Assembly: GCA_030843315.1 (NCBI GenBank)
Contig: JAUUPT010000006.1
Coordinates: 1-64,000, forward strand
DNA from: Bacteroidaceae bacterium
GTDB lineage: Bacteria > Bacteroidota > Bacteroidia > Bacteroidales > Bacteroidaceae
Reading direction: 5' to 3'
Length of the DNA stretch: 64,000 bases
Shown: positions 1-8,599 of the stretch, in pieces
How positions within the stretch are numbered: position 1 is the first letter of the stretch
Layout: the number at the start of each line of letters is the position of its first letter
Translations under genes and position numbers: made by a program
The notes under the pieces: model-generated
Told to the model about the DNA's origin: nothing
Seen by the model: only the letters and a program-made list of their open reading frames with translations
Database searches by the model: none

Positions 1-1
1 C

Positions 2-700
2 TTTGTATGGAGGGGATATTTCGAATATAGGATGGGCACTTCTGCGCCGGACATAGACCCGATTTGGGGTTTTGAGTCCACGATGTTTCTTTGTGGGCTC
101 GTAGCTTGGGGTTGTATCAGCGCTTCGTTTGCCATGGAGCGGATGAAGAGCAAGACGAGCCGGATTGTGGTGTTGATGACACCCGCCACTATGTTCGAGA
201 AGTTTTTCTCCCGTTGGCTGATAGCTACTTGTGGGTTCTTGGTAGTCTACTTCGTAGCCTTCAAAATGGCGGACTGGACAAGAGTTGCCGTCTATGCATT
301 GAGCTATCCCGATTTGGATATGATTACTTCATTCCCGTTGTGGCAGTTCTGCACAAATGGCGGTCATTTCTATGAAGTTTCGGTGGGGAACGAGGCATTG
401 ATGTTTGTGAGCGGATACCTTGTTATTCAATCCTTCTTCTTCCTGGGCGGTGTCGTTTGGCCTAAGAATGCGCTGGTAAAGACTTTTGCCGCAGGCATCT
501 CTATCGTGGTAGTATACGTTTTGTTTTCAATAACACTGGGCAAAGCCATTCTGCCGAATAATTTCTATATGTCCGGTTCGAATATGTCTGAGGAAAGAAT
601 GCGTACTATAATGACTTCTTTTAATTTCGTTCTGGTTCTCTTTAATTGGGGGATTGCTTACTTCCGCTTCAAAGAGTCCGAAATCATTAATCGCTGGTAA
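2..700 (+). CDS. ABC-2 type permease-like integral membrane protein (5' partial)
   Basis: The reading frame is open to the left edge of the window, so the first 31 bases are probably coding and the true start lies upstream. The visible 232 residues contain about five hydrophobic segments, and a cytoplasmic stretch reading VVLMTPATMFEKFFSRW, which resembles Bacteroides ABC-2 permease-like proteins. Such proteins form the membrane part of exporters whose ATPase is encoded separately. No ATPase gene is visible here, but one could lie upstream. The stop is two bases before the start of the GntR gene, so the two are very probably co-transcribed, as is common for YtrA-type regulators and their transporters. 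Substrate unknown. Confidence 0.6.
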   Translation, partial: FVWRGYFEYRMGTSAPDIDPIWGFESTMFLCGLVAWGCISASFAMERMKSKTSRIVVLMTPATMFEKFFSRWLIATCGFLVVYFVAFKMADWTRVAVYALSYPDLDMITSFPLWQFCTNGGHFYEVSVGNEALMFVSGYLVIQSFFFLGGVVWPKNALVKTFAAGISIVVVYVLFSITLGKAILPNNFYMSGSNMSEERMRTIMTSFNFVLVLFNWGIAYFRFKESEIINRW

Positions 701-702
701 CT

Positions 703-1071
703 ATGAACTTCAAAGAAAATAAAGCCATCTACCTGCAAATAGCAGACCGCATTTGCGATGAAATACTTCTCGGTCAATATCAGGAGGAAGAACGTATTCC
801 TTCGGTACGGGAGTATGCGGCTGTGGTAGAGGTAAACGCTAATACGGTGATGCGCTCGTACGACTACCTGCAAACGCAAGGCGTCATCTATAACAAGCGG
901 GGTATCGGTTACTTTGTATCAGCCGGTGCACACCGAATGATTCTTTCGTTGCGGAGAGAATATTTCCTGAAAGAAGAACTGGAGTATTTCTTCAAGCAGA
1001 TTTTTACCCTGAATATTCCTGCCAAGGAACTGGCGGAGATGTATCAGGAGTTTATCAAGAAACAAAAATAA
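703..1071 (+). CDS. GntR family transcriptional regulator, YtrA type
   Basis: This 122-residue protein has an N-terminal winged helix-turn-helix (about residues 10-70, including IPSVREYAAVVEVNANTVMR) and only a short C-terminal helical tail. That is the architecture of the YtrA subfamily of GntR repressors, which usually control linked ABC transporter genes. There is no separate ligand-binding domain. It starts two bases after the permease stop codon and is followed after 12 bases by a membrane-anchored protein, so all three look like one operon. Autoregulation of the transporter operon is the expected role, by family and context. Confidence 0.85.
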   Translation: MNFKENKAIYLQIADRICDEILLGQYQEEERIPSVREYAAVVEVNANTVMRSYDYLQTQGVIYNKRGIGYFVSAGAHRMILSLRREYFLKEELEYFFKQIFTLNIPAKELAEMYQEFIKKQK

Positions 1072-1083
1072 AAGAAGATAGTT

Positions 1084-1890
1084 ATGAAACGAACAACTTA
1101 TATACTGATAGGAATGTTGATTGCCGGATTCGTAGTGATAAGCGGCGCGATATTCTATATGTCCAGCTTGGGCACTACTTGGGAAGACTCTTTTATGGAG
1201 ATTGGTGGAGAACAGAAGACGGTGCAGTTGCCCGAATGCCGGGTTGTACAGCTCTCTATAAATGTAGATAATGATGAGAGTGAAAGATCAATTGTCTTTC
1301 AGGATGCACCGTTGTTGGTACAGCCTACGGATGGCGTAACCGGCAGCTTCACTTGTGCTTCTGATATGGCTTCGCGCCTGTCGATGCAAACCAGCGGAGA
1401 TACTTTGAACATTGTATTCGACTTCTCCAATGACGGACAGAACGAAGAGTTTAAAGATGCGCGATGGCTGAAGGTGCGTACTGCCGGGATGAAATTGAAC
1501 ATACCGGAAACGGTTCAGGAAGTATCTGCCACAGTCTATGATATGGAGACTACTTTCAAGGGATTCAGCCGGGATACACTCTCATTCAGTACCAGTGGTG
1601 CTACTACTGTGGAGGATTGCCGTATTGCCTCTTTGAGTGCTCATGCCGGTGATCTGAACTTCTTTAGCGGCGAGGTGCGTGATTTGTATTTGGACTTGGA
1701 TGGCATTCATAATTGGAATGTGGCTACTGAGTTCTTCCGCATAGATACAGAACATCTGTCCGGCTCCTATGATCATTATAACACGTTGCAGAAAGGTGAG
1801 TGCCGCCAGGTGCTGTGGACTCCGAAGCAGAAGGATGCTACCCTAAACTTGAAGTTGGTAGAAGCTACCAAGATTGAGATAGAAAAGTGA
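1084..1890 (+). CDS. Membrane-anchored protein of unknown function
   Basis: This 268-residue protein has one N-terminal hydrophobic segment (about residues 5-27) that is a signal anchor or uncleaved signal peptide. The rest is predicted to be extracytoplasmic and rich in short beta-strand-like stretches, somewhat like the DUF4097 group of putative adhesin or beta-helix proteins. I do not recognise a catalytic motif. It is the third gene of the permease-GntR run (12-base gap), so it may be an accessory envelope protein of that transporter. The function is not known. Confidence 0.6.
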   Translation: MKRTTYILIGMLIAGFVVISGAIFYMSSLGTTWEDSFMEIGGEQKTVQLPECRVVQLSINVDNDESERSIVFQDAPLLVQPTDGVTGSFTCASDMASRLSMQTSGDTLNIVFDFSNDGQNEEFKDARWLKVRTAGMKLNIPETVQEVSATVYDMETTFKGFSRDTLSFSTSGATTVEDCRIASLSAHAGDLNFFSGEVRDLYLDLDGIHNWNVATEFFRIDTEHLSGSYDHYNTLQKGECRQVLWTPKQKDATLNLKLVEATKIEIEK

Positions 1891-1951
1891 TTTTACTTTT
1901 GAGGTGATATGTTATATTGCAGAATTTTCTAACTTCGCATAAAATATAACA

Positions 1952-3061
1952 ATGAAACCTATGAACAAACATTTTCTTCTGCATGCAGTTATTGCATTTG
2001 CCTTGTGCAGCCAGTCATTGGCTGCACTTGCGCAATCGGCCGATCGTACATTTGTTCCGGCCAACGATTCGCAAATCGTTTATATGGGGCGCGTCTCCCA
2101 CCGCAATCCTTCTTCGCCTTGCTTCACCTATCCCGGAGTGAGCATCATCGCCAATTTTGAAGGAACATCCTTGACTATGAAGGCAAAGCCCAATAGTGGT
2201 TACTTCATGGTAGAGATAGATAACCAATCTCCTTATAAGATCGGTTTCGGTGAAAACGATTCTATCCAAATTCTGGCGGAAGCATTGCCGAAAGGAGTCC
2301 ATACGGCACGCATCATGTACGTGATCGAAGGCTATCAACTCCGCCCGGAGTTCAGAGGCTTTTATCTCGATAAAGGCTGCAAGCTTGCCCAAGCTCCCGG
2401 ACTGCCGGCACGAAAGATTGAGTTTATCGGTAATTCCATTACCTGCGGATATGGTGTGGAGGCTACAGATGCTTCGATGCCCTTCAGTAATGAGACGGAG
2501 AACCATTACTATACCTATGCGGCAATCACCGCCCGCACCCTGAAAGCGCAGTATCTGGTAGTGGCCCGTTCCGGTATCGGCATTTACCGCAACTACAACG
2601 GCCCCAGAACAGGCAGTCCAGATTGTATGCCCGCCATGTACGAGCAGACTCTATTCTCTGATCCTTCCGAAACCTGGGATCATAGTCTCTACACTCCGGA
2701 TGTGGTGTGTGTAAACCTGGGTACGAATGATACGAGTACCGATAACTACGATACAAAATTACTGACGCAAGCCTACCGTAATTTCCTCAAGACTCTGCGC
2801 GGTCATTATCCGCAGGCTAAGATTGTCTTCTTGACGGGAACTATGCTGAGCGAAAAGCCTGCTAAAGTAGTGAAAACAGCTCTCAATACCGTGGTTGCTG
2901 AGGCCAAACAGCAGGGCGATACGAACCTGTACCGCTTTGACATGAGTCCCCAGACCGGTGCTTTGGGTATGGGTGCATCTTATCATCCTTCCCTGCGCCA
3001 GCAGCAGAAGATGGCGAATGAATTGACAGCCTTCTTAAAAACTATTACGGGGTGGGATTAA
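1952..3061 (+). CDS. SGNH/GDSL esterase, carbohydrate esterase family 2-like
   Basis: This 369-residue secreted enzyme begins with a signal peptide (about residues 1-28, ending ALAQ). Residues about 35-145 look like the jelly-roll N-terminal domain of CE2 acetyl esterases. The SGNH hydrolase domain follows: block I GNSITCGYG with the nucleophile Ser162, block III NLGTNDTS, and a C-terminal SYHPS carrying the catalytic histidine. The usual Asp two residues before that histidine is absent, as in the Ser-His dyad described for CE2 enzymes. The likely reaction is removal of acetyl groups from plant or host glycans. A near-consensus -7 box (TAACTTCG, 1930-1937) precedes the start, and a hairpin terminator lies downstream. 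Confidence 0.8.
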   Translation: MKPMNKHFLLHAVIAFALCSQSLAALAQSADRTFVPANDSQIVYMGRVSHRNPSSPCFTYPGVSIIANFEGTSLTMKAKPNSGYFMVEIDNQSPYKIGFGENDSIQILAEALPKGVHTARIMYVIEGYQLRPEFRGFYLDKGCKLAQAPGLPARKIEFIGNSITCGYGVEATDASMPFSNETENHYYTYAAITARTLKAQYLVVARSGIGIYRNYNGPRTGSPDCMPAMYEQTLFSDPSETWDHSLYTPDVVCVNLGTNDTSTDNYDTKLLTQAYRNFLKTLRGHYPQAKIVFLTGTMLSEKPAKVVKTALNTVVAEAKQQGDTNLYRFDMSPQTGALGMGASYHPSLRQQQKMANELTAFLKTITGWD

Positions 3062-3132
3062 AAAAAAAGGAAAGTCCTTGCGTTGGTTCCAGGCTCTTAT
3101 TGCTAAACCGAAGATACCATTGGGTAGAAACA

Positions 3133-3164
3133 AAAAAAGAATCGCAGAAATGCGATTCTTTTTT
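3133..3164. terminator. Bidirectional hairpin terminator
   Basis: A perfect 14-bp stem (3133-3146 with 3151-3164) closes on a GAAA tetraloop. It has a run of A on the left and of T on the right, so it can end the esterase transcript on the plus strand and the tRNA transcript on the minus strand. Confidence 0.85.
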
Positions 3165-3170
3165 ATTTAG

Positions 3171-3243
<73 letters not shown>

Positions 3244-3413
3244 ATGTTTTGTGGGTGCAAAGGTACTGCTTTTCTTTGAATATGCAAATAAAAGCCACTT
3301 TATTTTTTGTGATAAGTATTCATTTTCTTATAACGTATTGATAAATAGCTTAGTACTAAGAGCGTTTTTTCTATTCTCTTTTTCCGTCCGATTGTTAATA
3401 AAATGCACAATTG

Positions 3414-3445
3414 TTTGTAGGATATGGAGAAATATCTTACTTTTG
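3414..3445 (+). promoter_or_regulatory. Bacteroides-type promoter for the TetR-fabG run
   Basis: A -33-like TTTG (3414-3417) is followed after 20 bases by TACTTTTG (3438-3445), matching the Bacteroides TAnnTTTG -7 consensus. The TetR start codon is 31 bases downstream. Confidence 0.6.
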
Positions 3446-3476
3446 CTCAAATTATAAAGCAATGTGCAATTAAACT

Positions 3477-4070
3477 ATGACTGTATCGAAGACAAAAGCT
3501 AAATTAGTGGACGTTGCCCGTCAGTTGTTTGCAAAGATGGGCGTCGAAAATACCACGATGAACGATATCGCCCTCGCTTCAAAGAAAGGTAGGAGAACCC
3601 TTTATACCTATTTCAAGAGCAAGGAAGATATTTATATGGCTGTTGTCGAGTCGGAGCTGGATATGCTTTCGGATATGATGAAGCATGTGGCGGAGAAAGA
3701 TATCTCGCCGGAGGAGAAGCTGATGGAGCTGATTTATACTCGCTTGGATGCAGTGAAAGAGGTAGTGTTCCGCAACGGAACACTGCGTGCCAATTTCTTC
3801 CGGGATATCTGGAGAGTGGAGAAGGTGCGCAAGCGTTTTGATGCCAAGGAGATGCAGCTTTTTAAAGATGTGCTTCGTGAAGGTGCGGAGAAGGGCGTAT
3901 TCCAGATTGACGACATCGACATGACAGCTGAAATTGTGCATTATTGTGTGAAGGGCATTGAAGTACCTTACATCCGGGGCTACGTTGGAGCCAACCTGGA
4001 TGACGGAGTGCGCGATAACTACGTGACTCGCCTGGTACTCGGTGCATTAGGATATAAATCAATACATTAA
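3477..4070 (+). CDS. TetR/AcrR family transcriptional regulator
   Basis: This 197-residue protein has a TetR helix-turn-helix in residues about 7-52, with the family pattern VARQLFAKMGVENTTMNDIA followed by KGRRTLYTYFKSKEDIY. The remainder is an all-helical ligand-binding and dimerisation domain. It lies 21 bases upstream of fabG in the same direction, which suggests it senses a lipid-related ligand or regulates this operon. The ligand cannot be read from the sequence. Confidence 0.9.
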   Translation: MTVSKTKAKLVDVARQLFAKMGVENTTMNDIALASKKGRRTLYTYFKSKEDIYMAVVESELDMLSDMMKHVAEKDISPEEKLMELIYTRLDAVKEVVFRNGTLRANFFRDIWRVEKVRKRFDAKEMQLFKDVLREGAEKGVFQIDDIDMTAEIVHYCVKGIEVPYIRGYVGANLDDGVRDNYVTRLVLGALGYKSIH

Positions 4071-4091
4071 TCAATAACTTAAAAAAACAGT

Positions 4092-4838
4092 ATGGGATTA
4101 TTAGATGGAAAAACAGCCATTGTAACTGGTGCTGCACGCGGCATCGGTAAGGCTATCGCTTTAAAGTTCGCTCAGGAAGGAGCAAATATCGCATTCACCG
4201 ACCTGGTGATTGACGAAAACGCAGACAACACAGCCAAAGAAATCGAAGCTTTCGGTGTAAAGGCTAAAGGTTACGCTTCGAACGCAGCCAACTTTGAAGA
4301 TACTGCGAAGGTGGTAGAACAAATCCACAGCGACTTCGGCCGTATCGATATCCTGGTGAACAACGCCGGTATCACACGCGACGGTCTGATGATGCGCATG
4401 AGCGAGCAACAATGGGACATGGTTATCAACGTAAACCTGAAATCAGCATTCAATTTTATCCACGCATGTACACCGGTCATGATGCGCCAGAAAGCAGGTA
4501 GCATCATCAACATGGCATCCGTAGTGGGCGTTCATGGCAATGCAGGCCAGGCTAACTATGCTGCTTCCAAGGCAGGTCTGATTGCTTTGGCCAAGTCTAT
4601 CGCACAGGAACTGGGCTCTCGCGGCATCCGTGCCAACGCTATTGCTCCGGGCTTTATCCTGACTGATATGACGGCTGCCCTGTCCGACGAAGTTAAGACG
4701 GAATGGGCTAAGAAGATTCCTTTGCGTCGTGGCGGTACACCCGAAGACGTGGCAAACATTGCTACCTTCCTGGCTTCTGATATGTCTGCTTATGTATCCG
4801 GTCAGGTGATTCAGGTAGATGGTGGTATGAATATGTAA
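4092..4838 (+). CDS. fabG: 3-oxoacyl-[acyl-carrier-protein] reductase
   Basis: FabG is a short-chain dehydrogenase of 248 residues that reduces 3-oxoacyl-ACP with NADPH in the elongation cycle of type II fatty acid synthesis in the cytoplasm. The cofactor loop TGAARGIG (residues 12-19), the NNAG motif and the catalytic Ser143, Tyr156 and Lys160 (YAASK) are all present. The length is typical of FabG. It follows the TetR gene by 21 bases and precedes the pseudouridine synthase by 8 bases, so it is probably in one transcription unit. Confidence 0.9.
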   Translation: MGLLDGKTAIVTGAARGIGKAIALKFAQEGANIAFTDLVIDENADNTAKEIEAFGVKAKGYASNAANFEDTAKVVEQIHSDFGRIDILVNNAGITRDGLMMRMSEQQWDMVINVNLKSAFNFIHACTPVMMRQKAGSIINMASVVGVHGNAGQANYAASKAGLIALAKSIAQELGSRGIRANAIAPGFILTDMTAALSDEVKTEWAKKIPLRRGGTPEDVANIATFLASDMSAYVSGQVIQVDGGMNM

Positions 4839-4846
4839 GAAGGCGT

Positions 4847-5518
4847 ATGACTGTCGTATACGAAGACAATCATATCATTATAGTCAACAAGACCGCTTCC
4901 GAGATCGTTCAGGGAGACAAAACGGGTGATACGCCACTTTCTGAAACTGTGAAACAGTATCTGAAGGAAAAGTATGACAAACCCGGAAATGTCTTTATCG
5001 GTGTCACCCACCGGCTGGACCGCCCCGTGAGCGGTCTTGTTGTTTTCGCCAAAACCAGCAAGGCGCTTTCGCGACTCAACGAAATGTTCAAGAACAGCGA
5101 GGTGAAAAAGACCTACTGGGCAGTGGTGAAGAACCAGCCCCGCGAGGTAGAAGGGGAGTTGGTGAACTATTTGGTACGTAATGAGAAACAGAACAAAAGT
5201 TATGCGTATGACAAGGAAGTGCCGGGCAGCAAGAAAGCCATCCTGCACTACCGGCTCATCGGAAAATCGCAAAACTACTATTTGTTGGAGATAGACCTGA
5301 AGACTGGGCGGCATCACCAGATCCGCTGCCAGTTGGCAAAGATGGGTTGCCCCATTAAGGGCGACCTGAAGTACGGTTCTCCCCGCTCCAACCCGGATGG
5401 CAGCATTTGCCTGCACGCACGGTTTATCCGCTTTGTGCATCCGGTATCCAAGGAACTGATTGAGGTGGAGGCACCCGTCCCTTCCGGTAATTTATGGAAT
5501 GGCTTTGAAACAATCTGA
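4847..5518 (+). CDS. RluA family RNA pseudouridine synthase
   Basis: This 223-residue enzyme converts uridine to pseudouridine in rRNA or tRNA. The family signature HRLDRPVSGLVVF carries the catalytic Asp58, and KTGRHHQIRCQLA is the second conserved block. It lacks an N-terminal S4 RNA-binding domain, so it is one of the short RluA-type members and its target position cannot be assigned. The gene starts 8 bases after fabG and is followed after 22 bases by the S9 peptidase, consistent with an operon. Confidence 0.88.
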   Translation: MTVVYEDNHIIIVNKTASEIVQGDKTGDTPLSETVKQYLKEKYDKPGNVFIGVTHRLDRPVSGLVVFAKTSKALSRLNEMFKNSEVKKTYWAVVKNQPREVEGELVNYLVRNEKQNKSYAYDKEVPGSKKAILHYRLIGKSQNYYLLEIDLKTGRHHQIRCQLAKMGCPIKGDLKYGSPRSNPDGSICLHARFIRFVHPVSKELIEVEAPVPSGNLWNGFETI

Positions 5519-5540
5519 AACTTGTTTATAACTAATTGCA

Positions 5541-8078
5541 ATGAAAAGAATCACAATTTTATCGGGCTTGCTGCTTCTTACGGGGTTGGCAGTCCAGGCA
5601 CAAGAGAAACTCGCTGAGTACAACGTGCGTCCTGCCGTTGCGGTGCGAACTCCTATCCAGGGAGACAGCATCAATTTTAAAGGGGATAAGTTTGCTGTTG
5701 CAAACCTACTGAAAACCAACATCGACCTTCGTTTCGACGGACGCTCGTACGAACGTATGGCGGCTGATACAGCCGGTTATGTCACGGTGAAAAAAGCAGA
5801 TAAGGACAATCTTTTCTATCTGTTTGCCACCAATCTGCGTGCAGAACGCTTCATGAAAGCCAAGCTGAGCATCTCTTCGCCCGCCCGCTTCGAAGTATTT
5901 GTGAACGGTGAGTCCAAGCAGACCAAAGATACGGCGGAAGACAGTCTGTCGCAGGTTCGTCCCACGGTGGTAAGTCTGCGCATGGAGCCCGAAGCCGATT
6001 ATGAGATTGTTATCAAGCTGCTCTCTACGGCGGACGACAAGCTGGCACCCGCCTTGAAGTGCGAGTTCGAGAAAGAAAAAGACTTTGCCGCTGTCGGTTA
6101 TCAAGCGGCACCGGACCTGAAAAGACGCCTCGCCCTGCACAATACAGCCTTCGGCCCCCGGGTGAGTTCGGTATCCCTTTCTCCCAACGGACGGTATCTG
6201 CTGACCACCTACTCGGACAACTACTCCCCGAAGCGCTCCAAAACACGCTGCGAGTTGACCGAAGTAAAGACCGGTCGCCTGATATTGCCCAACGCTCCCG
6301 AAGATATGCGTTGGATGCCCACCAGCAATAAACTTTATTACACGGTGACGGGCGAACAGCAGAAAGACCTGCTAGTGCTCGATCCTGCCACGATGAAGGA
6401 AGAGGTGTTGCTTAAGGACATCCCCGAAGGATACTTCGCCTGGTCGCCCACGGAAGATTACCTGATTTATTCTTCCAATGACGAAGGCGAGAAAGTGGAA
6501 GGCCCTTTGAAACGCGTTCTGCATCCCAACGACCGCATCCCCGGTTCGCGCAACCGCTATTACCTTACGAAGTACGATGTGACGACCGGTCTTTCCGAGC
6601 GCCTGACTTATGGCAGCCACAATGTTTATCTGAATGATATCTCTCCTGACGGAAAGAAACTGTTGTGCTCCACTTCCAAGTCCAACATCACGAAATGTCC
6701 TTTCTCGCTGTCCGCTTTGTTCGAGATAGACCTCGCCACTTTGCAGGCCGACACATTAGTATCATGGGACGGCTATTTGGAAGGTGCCGATTACTCGCCC
6801 GACGGCAAGCAACTCTTGCTGACCGGTGGCCCTGCCGCCTTTGGAGGCATTGGTCAGAACTGCGGTAACCACCCCATAGCCAATAACTTCGATACCCAGG
6901 CATTCATCATGGACTTGTCCACGAAGAAGATAACACCCATCACCCGCGACTTCAACCCCTCGGTAACTCCTTTGCAGTGGAACCGCGTGGACGGATGTAT
7001 CTATTTCAATACCGATGACGAAGATTGCAGGCATATCTATCGCTATACTCCGAAGACAGCAAGCTATGAGATGCTGCCGTTGGCAGAAGATGTGATTGCC
7101 GATTTCGACCTGGCAGCCGATAACCCGTCGGTAGCTGCCTATGTGGGTGGCGGAAACACCAGCGTTGGCGTTGCTTATACGTATGATGCAAAGAAGAAAA
7201 CCTCTACTTTGCTTGCCAATCCGATGAAGCCCACCCTGGACAAGATAGAATTGGGCAAGATGGACGAATGGAACTTCACCGCTGCCGACGGCACCGTGAT
7301 TAAAGGTATAATCTGCCTGCCACCCGATTTCGACCTGAATAAGAAGTACCCGCTTATCGTATATTATTATGGCGGCACCACGCCTACCACGCGCGGCATC
7401 ACTTCACCCTATTGCGCCCAATTGTTCGCTTCACGCGATTATGTGGTTTATGTCATCCAGCCCAGCGGCGCCATCGGCTACGGACAAGAGTTCTCCGCCC
7501 GCCACGTCAATGCCTGGGGGGACTACACTGCGGATAACATTATAGAAGGCACTAAGAAATTCTGTGCCGCCCATCCGTTTGTCAACGACAAGCGCATCGG
7601 CTGCATCGGTGCTTCCTATGGCGGATTTATGACGATGTACTTGCAGACAAAGACCGATATGTTTGCTGCTGCTGTGTCTCATGCCGGCATCAGTGACGTG
7701 ACGAGCTATTGGGGCGAGGGCTATTGGGGATATTCTTATAACTCTGTTGCTGCTGCCGAAAGCTATCCCTGGAACAATCCGGATTTGTTTACCAAGCACG
7801 GAGCGCTGTTCAATGCCGATAAGATAAACACCCCGCTGCTGTTGCTGCAAGGCACTGCCGATACGAATGTGCCTATCGGAGAAAGTATCCAGATGTACAA
7901 TGCATTGAAGATATTGGGTAAGCCGGTAGAGTATATCCAGGTAGATGGTGAGAATCACTTTATCCTCGATTATCCCAAGCGTGAGTTGTGGAACAATTCA
8001 ATCATGGCATGGTTTGCACGCTGGTTGCAGGATACTCCGGAGTGGTGGAACGATGTTTACCCGGAAAGACATTGGTAA
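5541..8078 (+). CDS. S9 family serine peptidase (prolyl oligopeptidase/DPP type)
   Basis: This 845-residue exported peptidase has an N-terminal signal peptide (about residues 1-20, ending VQA). A WD/beta-propeller-like region spans about residues 200-560. The C-terminal alpha/beta-hydrolase domain carries the catalytic triad Ser692 (GASYGGFM), Asp774 (QGTADTNVP) and His806 (GENHF). Family members cleave dipeptides or oligopeptides in the periplasm. The long N-terminal region before the propeller contains a segment that looks like a small beta-domain. It is the last gene of the TetR-fabG run and is closed by the hairpin at 8131-8171. Confidence 0.88.
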   Translation: MKRITILSGLLLLTGLAVQAQEKLAEYNVRPAVAVRTPIQGDSINFKGDKFAVANLLKTNIDLRFDGRSYERMAADTAGYVTVKKADKDNLFYLFATNLRAERFMKAKLSISSPARFEVFVNGESKQTKDTAEDSLSQVRPTVVSLRMEPEADYEIVIKLLSTADDKLAPALKCEFEKEKDFAAVGYQAAPDLKRRLALHNTAFGPRVSSVSLSPNGRYLLTTYSDNYSPKRSKTRCELTEVKTGRLILPNAPEDMRWMPTSNKLYYTVTGEQQKDLLVLDPATMKEEVLLKDIPEGYFAWSPTEDYLIYSSNDEGEKVEGPLKRVLHPNDRIPGSRNRYYLTKYDVTTGLSERLTYGSHNVYLNDISPDGKKLLCSTSKSNITKCPFSLSALFEIDLATLQADTLVSWDGYLEGADYSPDGKQLLLTGGPAAFGGIGQNCGNHPIANNFDTQAFIMDLSTKKITPITRDFNPSVTPLQWNRVDGCIYFNTDDEDCRHIYRYTPKTASYEMLPLAEDVIADFDLAADNPSVAAYVGGGNTSVGVAYTYDAKKKTSTLLANPMKPTLDKIELGKMDEWNFTAADGTVIKGIICLPPDFDLNKKYPLIVYYYGGTTPTTRGITSPYCAQLFASRDYVVYVIQPSGAIGYGQEFSARHVNAWGDYTADNIIEGTKKFCAAHPFVNDKRIGCIGASYGGFMTMYLQTKTDMFAAAVSHAGISDVTSYWGEGYWGYSYNSVAAAESYPWNNPDLFTKHGALFNADKINTPLLLLQGTADTNVPIGESIQMYNALKILGKPVEYIQVDGENHFILDYPKRELWNNSIMAWFARWLQDTPEWWNDVYPERHW

Positions 8079-8130
8079 TTGCAATACCATTCTCCTTCCC
8101 CTTTAGGGGAACGAGGGGTATAAAATAAAA

Positions 8131-8171
8131 AAAGCCGTTTCCCGGAATAGACAAGTGGGAAACGGCTTTTT
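8131..8171. terminator. Bidirectional terminator between convergent genes
   Basis: AAAGCCGTTTCCC (8131-8143) pairs perfectly with GGGAAACGGCTTT (8157-8169). The stem is bounded by A-rich and T-rich tracts, so it serves both the S9 peptidase gene (plus) and the small peptide gene (minus). Confidence 0.85.
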
Positions 8172-8190
8172 ATTTGTAGTGTGCTTACTG

Positions 8191-8373
8191 TTATTGGGCC
8201 ACTGCAGTTGTGTCAGGCACGTTCTTGACGGTCTGCGCAGAATCTGTAATGACAGTGTCGTTAGACAAGGTTGTTGTCGCTGACGGCTGTTGTACAGATG
8301 TCTTAGCTTGTGCCAAGAACGAACCTCCACAAACAAACATAAACAGGGCTGCTACTAATACTAACTTTTTCAT
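8191..8373 (-). CDS. Small secreted protein of unknown function (60 residues)
   Basis: This short gene encodes a 60-residue protein with a clear signal peptide (MKKLVLVAALFMFVCGGSF, cleavage probably after AQA near residue 23). The mature part is only about 37 residues, rich in Ser, Thr, Val and Asp and without cysteine. I recognise no family. It deserves attention for its context: it lies downstream of, and in the same direction as, an NtrC-type regulator gene, with a candidate sigma-54 promoter about 90 bases before its start codon. Its own terminator lies at 8131-8171. A regulated surface or periplasmic peptide is plausible but not shown. Confidence 0.6.
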   Translation of the reverse strand: MKKLVLVAALFMFVCGGSFLAQAKTSVQQPSATTTLSNDTVITDSAQTVKNVPDTTAVAQ

Positions 8374-8462
8374 AATTCATTTGCTTTAGGTTGATGTATA
8401 TTATTGTTTAGCTTAAGTGTCTTTGTTCATTTTGTAGAGCTTCGACGCTTACGCCTAATATA

Positions 8463-8480
8463 GTTCAAACGACGTGCCAA
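8463..8480 (-). promoter_or_regulatory. Candidate sigma-54 promoter of the small secreted protein
   Basis: On the minus strand the sequence reads TTGGCACGTCGTTTGAAC. The -24 part TTGGCACG is a perfect consensus. The spacing of four bases to TTG is correct, and the -12 part is TTGAA instead of TTGCW, so one key base deviates. Transcription would begin near 8450, leaving a leader of about 75 bases. Confidence 0.5.
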
Positions 8481-8546
8481 AGTAGGGACGCCGTTGTTAA
8501 GTGGCTGATAAATAGATGTATCGCCATTTCCGCGATTTGTGGCACA

Positions 8547-8574
8547 GTGTGGAATAGTGTGGAATGTGTGGAAA
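8547..8574. repeat. Three direct repeats of GTGTGGAAT upstream of the sigma-54-like site
   Basis: GTGTGGAAT, GTGTGGAAT and GTGTGGAAA start at 8547, 8557 and 8566 (10- and 9-base steps). They lie about 65-95 bases upstream of the candidate -24 element on the minus strand, a position expected for enhancer sites of a sigma-54 activator. Confidence 0.5.
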
Positions 8575-8599
8575 GGAGTGGGGAATTATTCTACACTTC

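Noticed and set aside
8539..8555. A second sigma-54 promoter at TGGCACAGTGTGGAAT on the plus strand
   Set aside because: It has a -24-like TGGCAC but no TTGC at the -12 position, and no plus-strand gene begins downstream.
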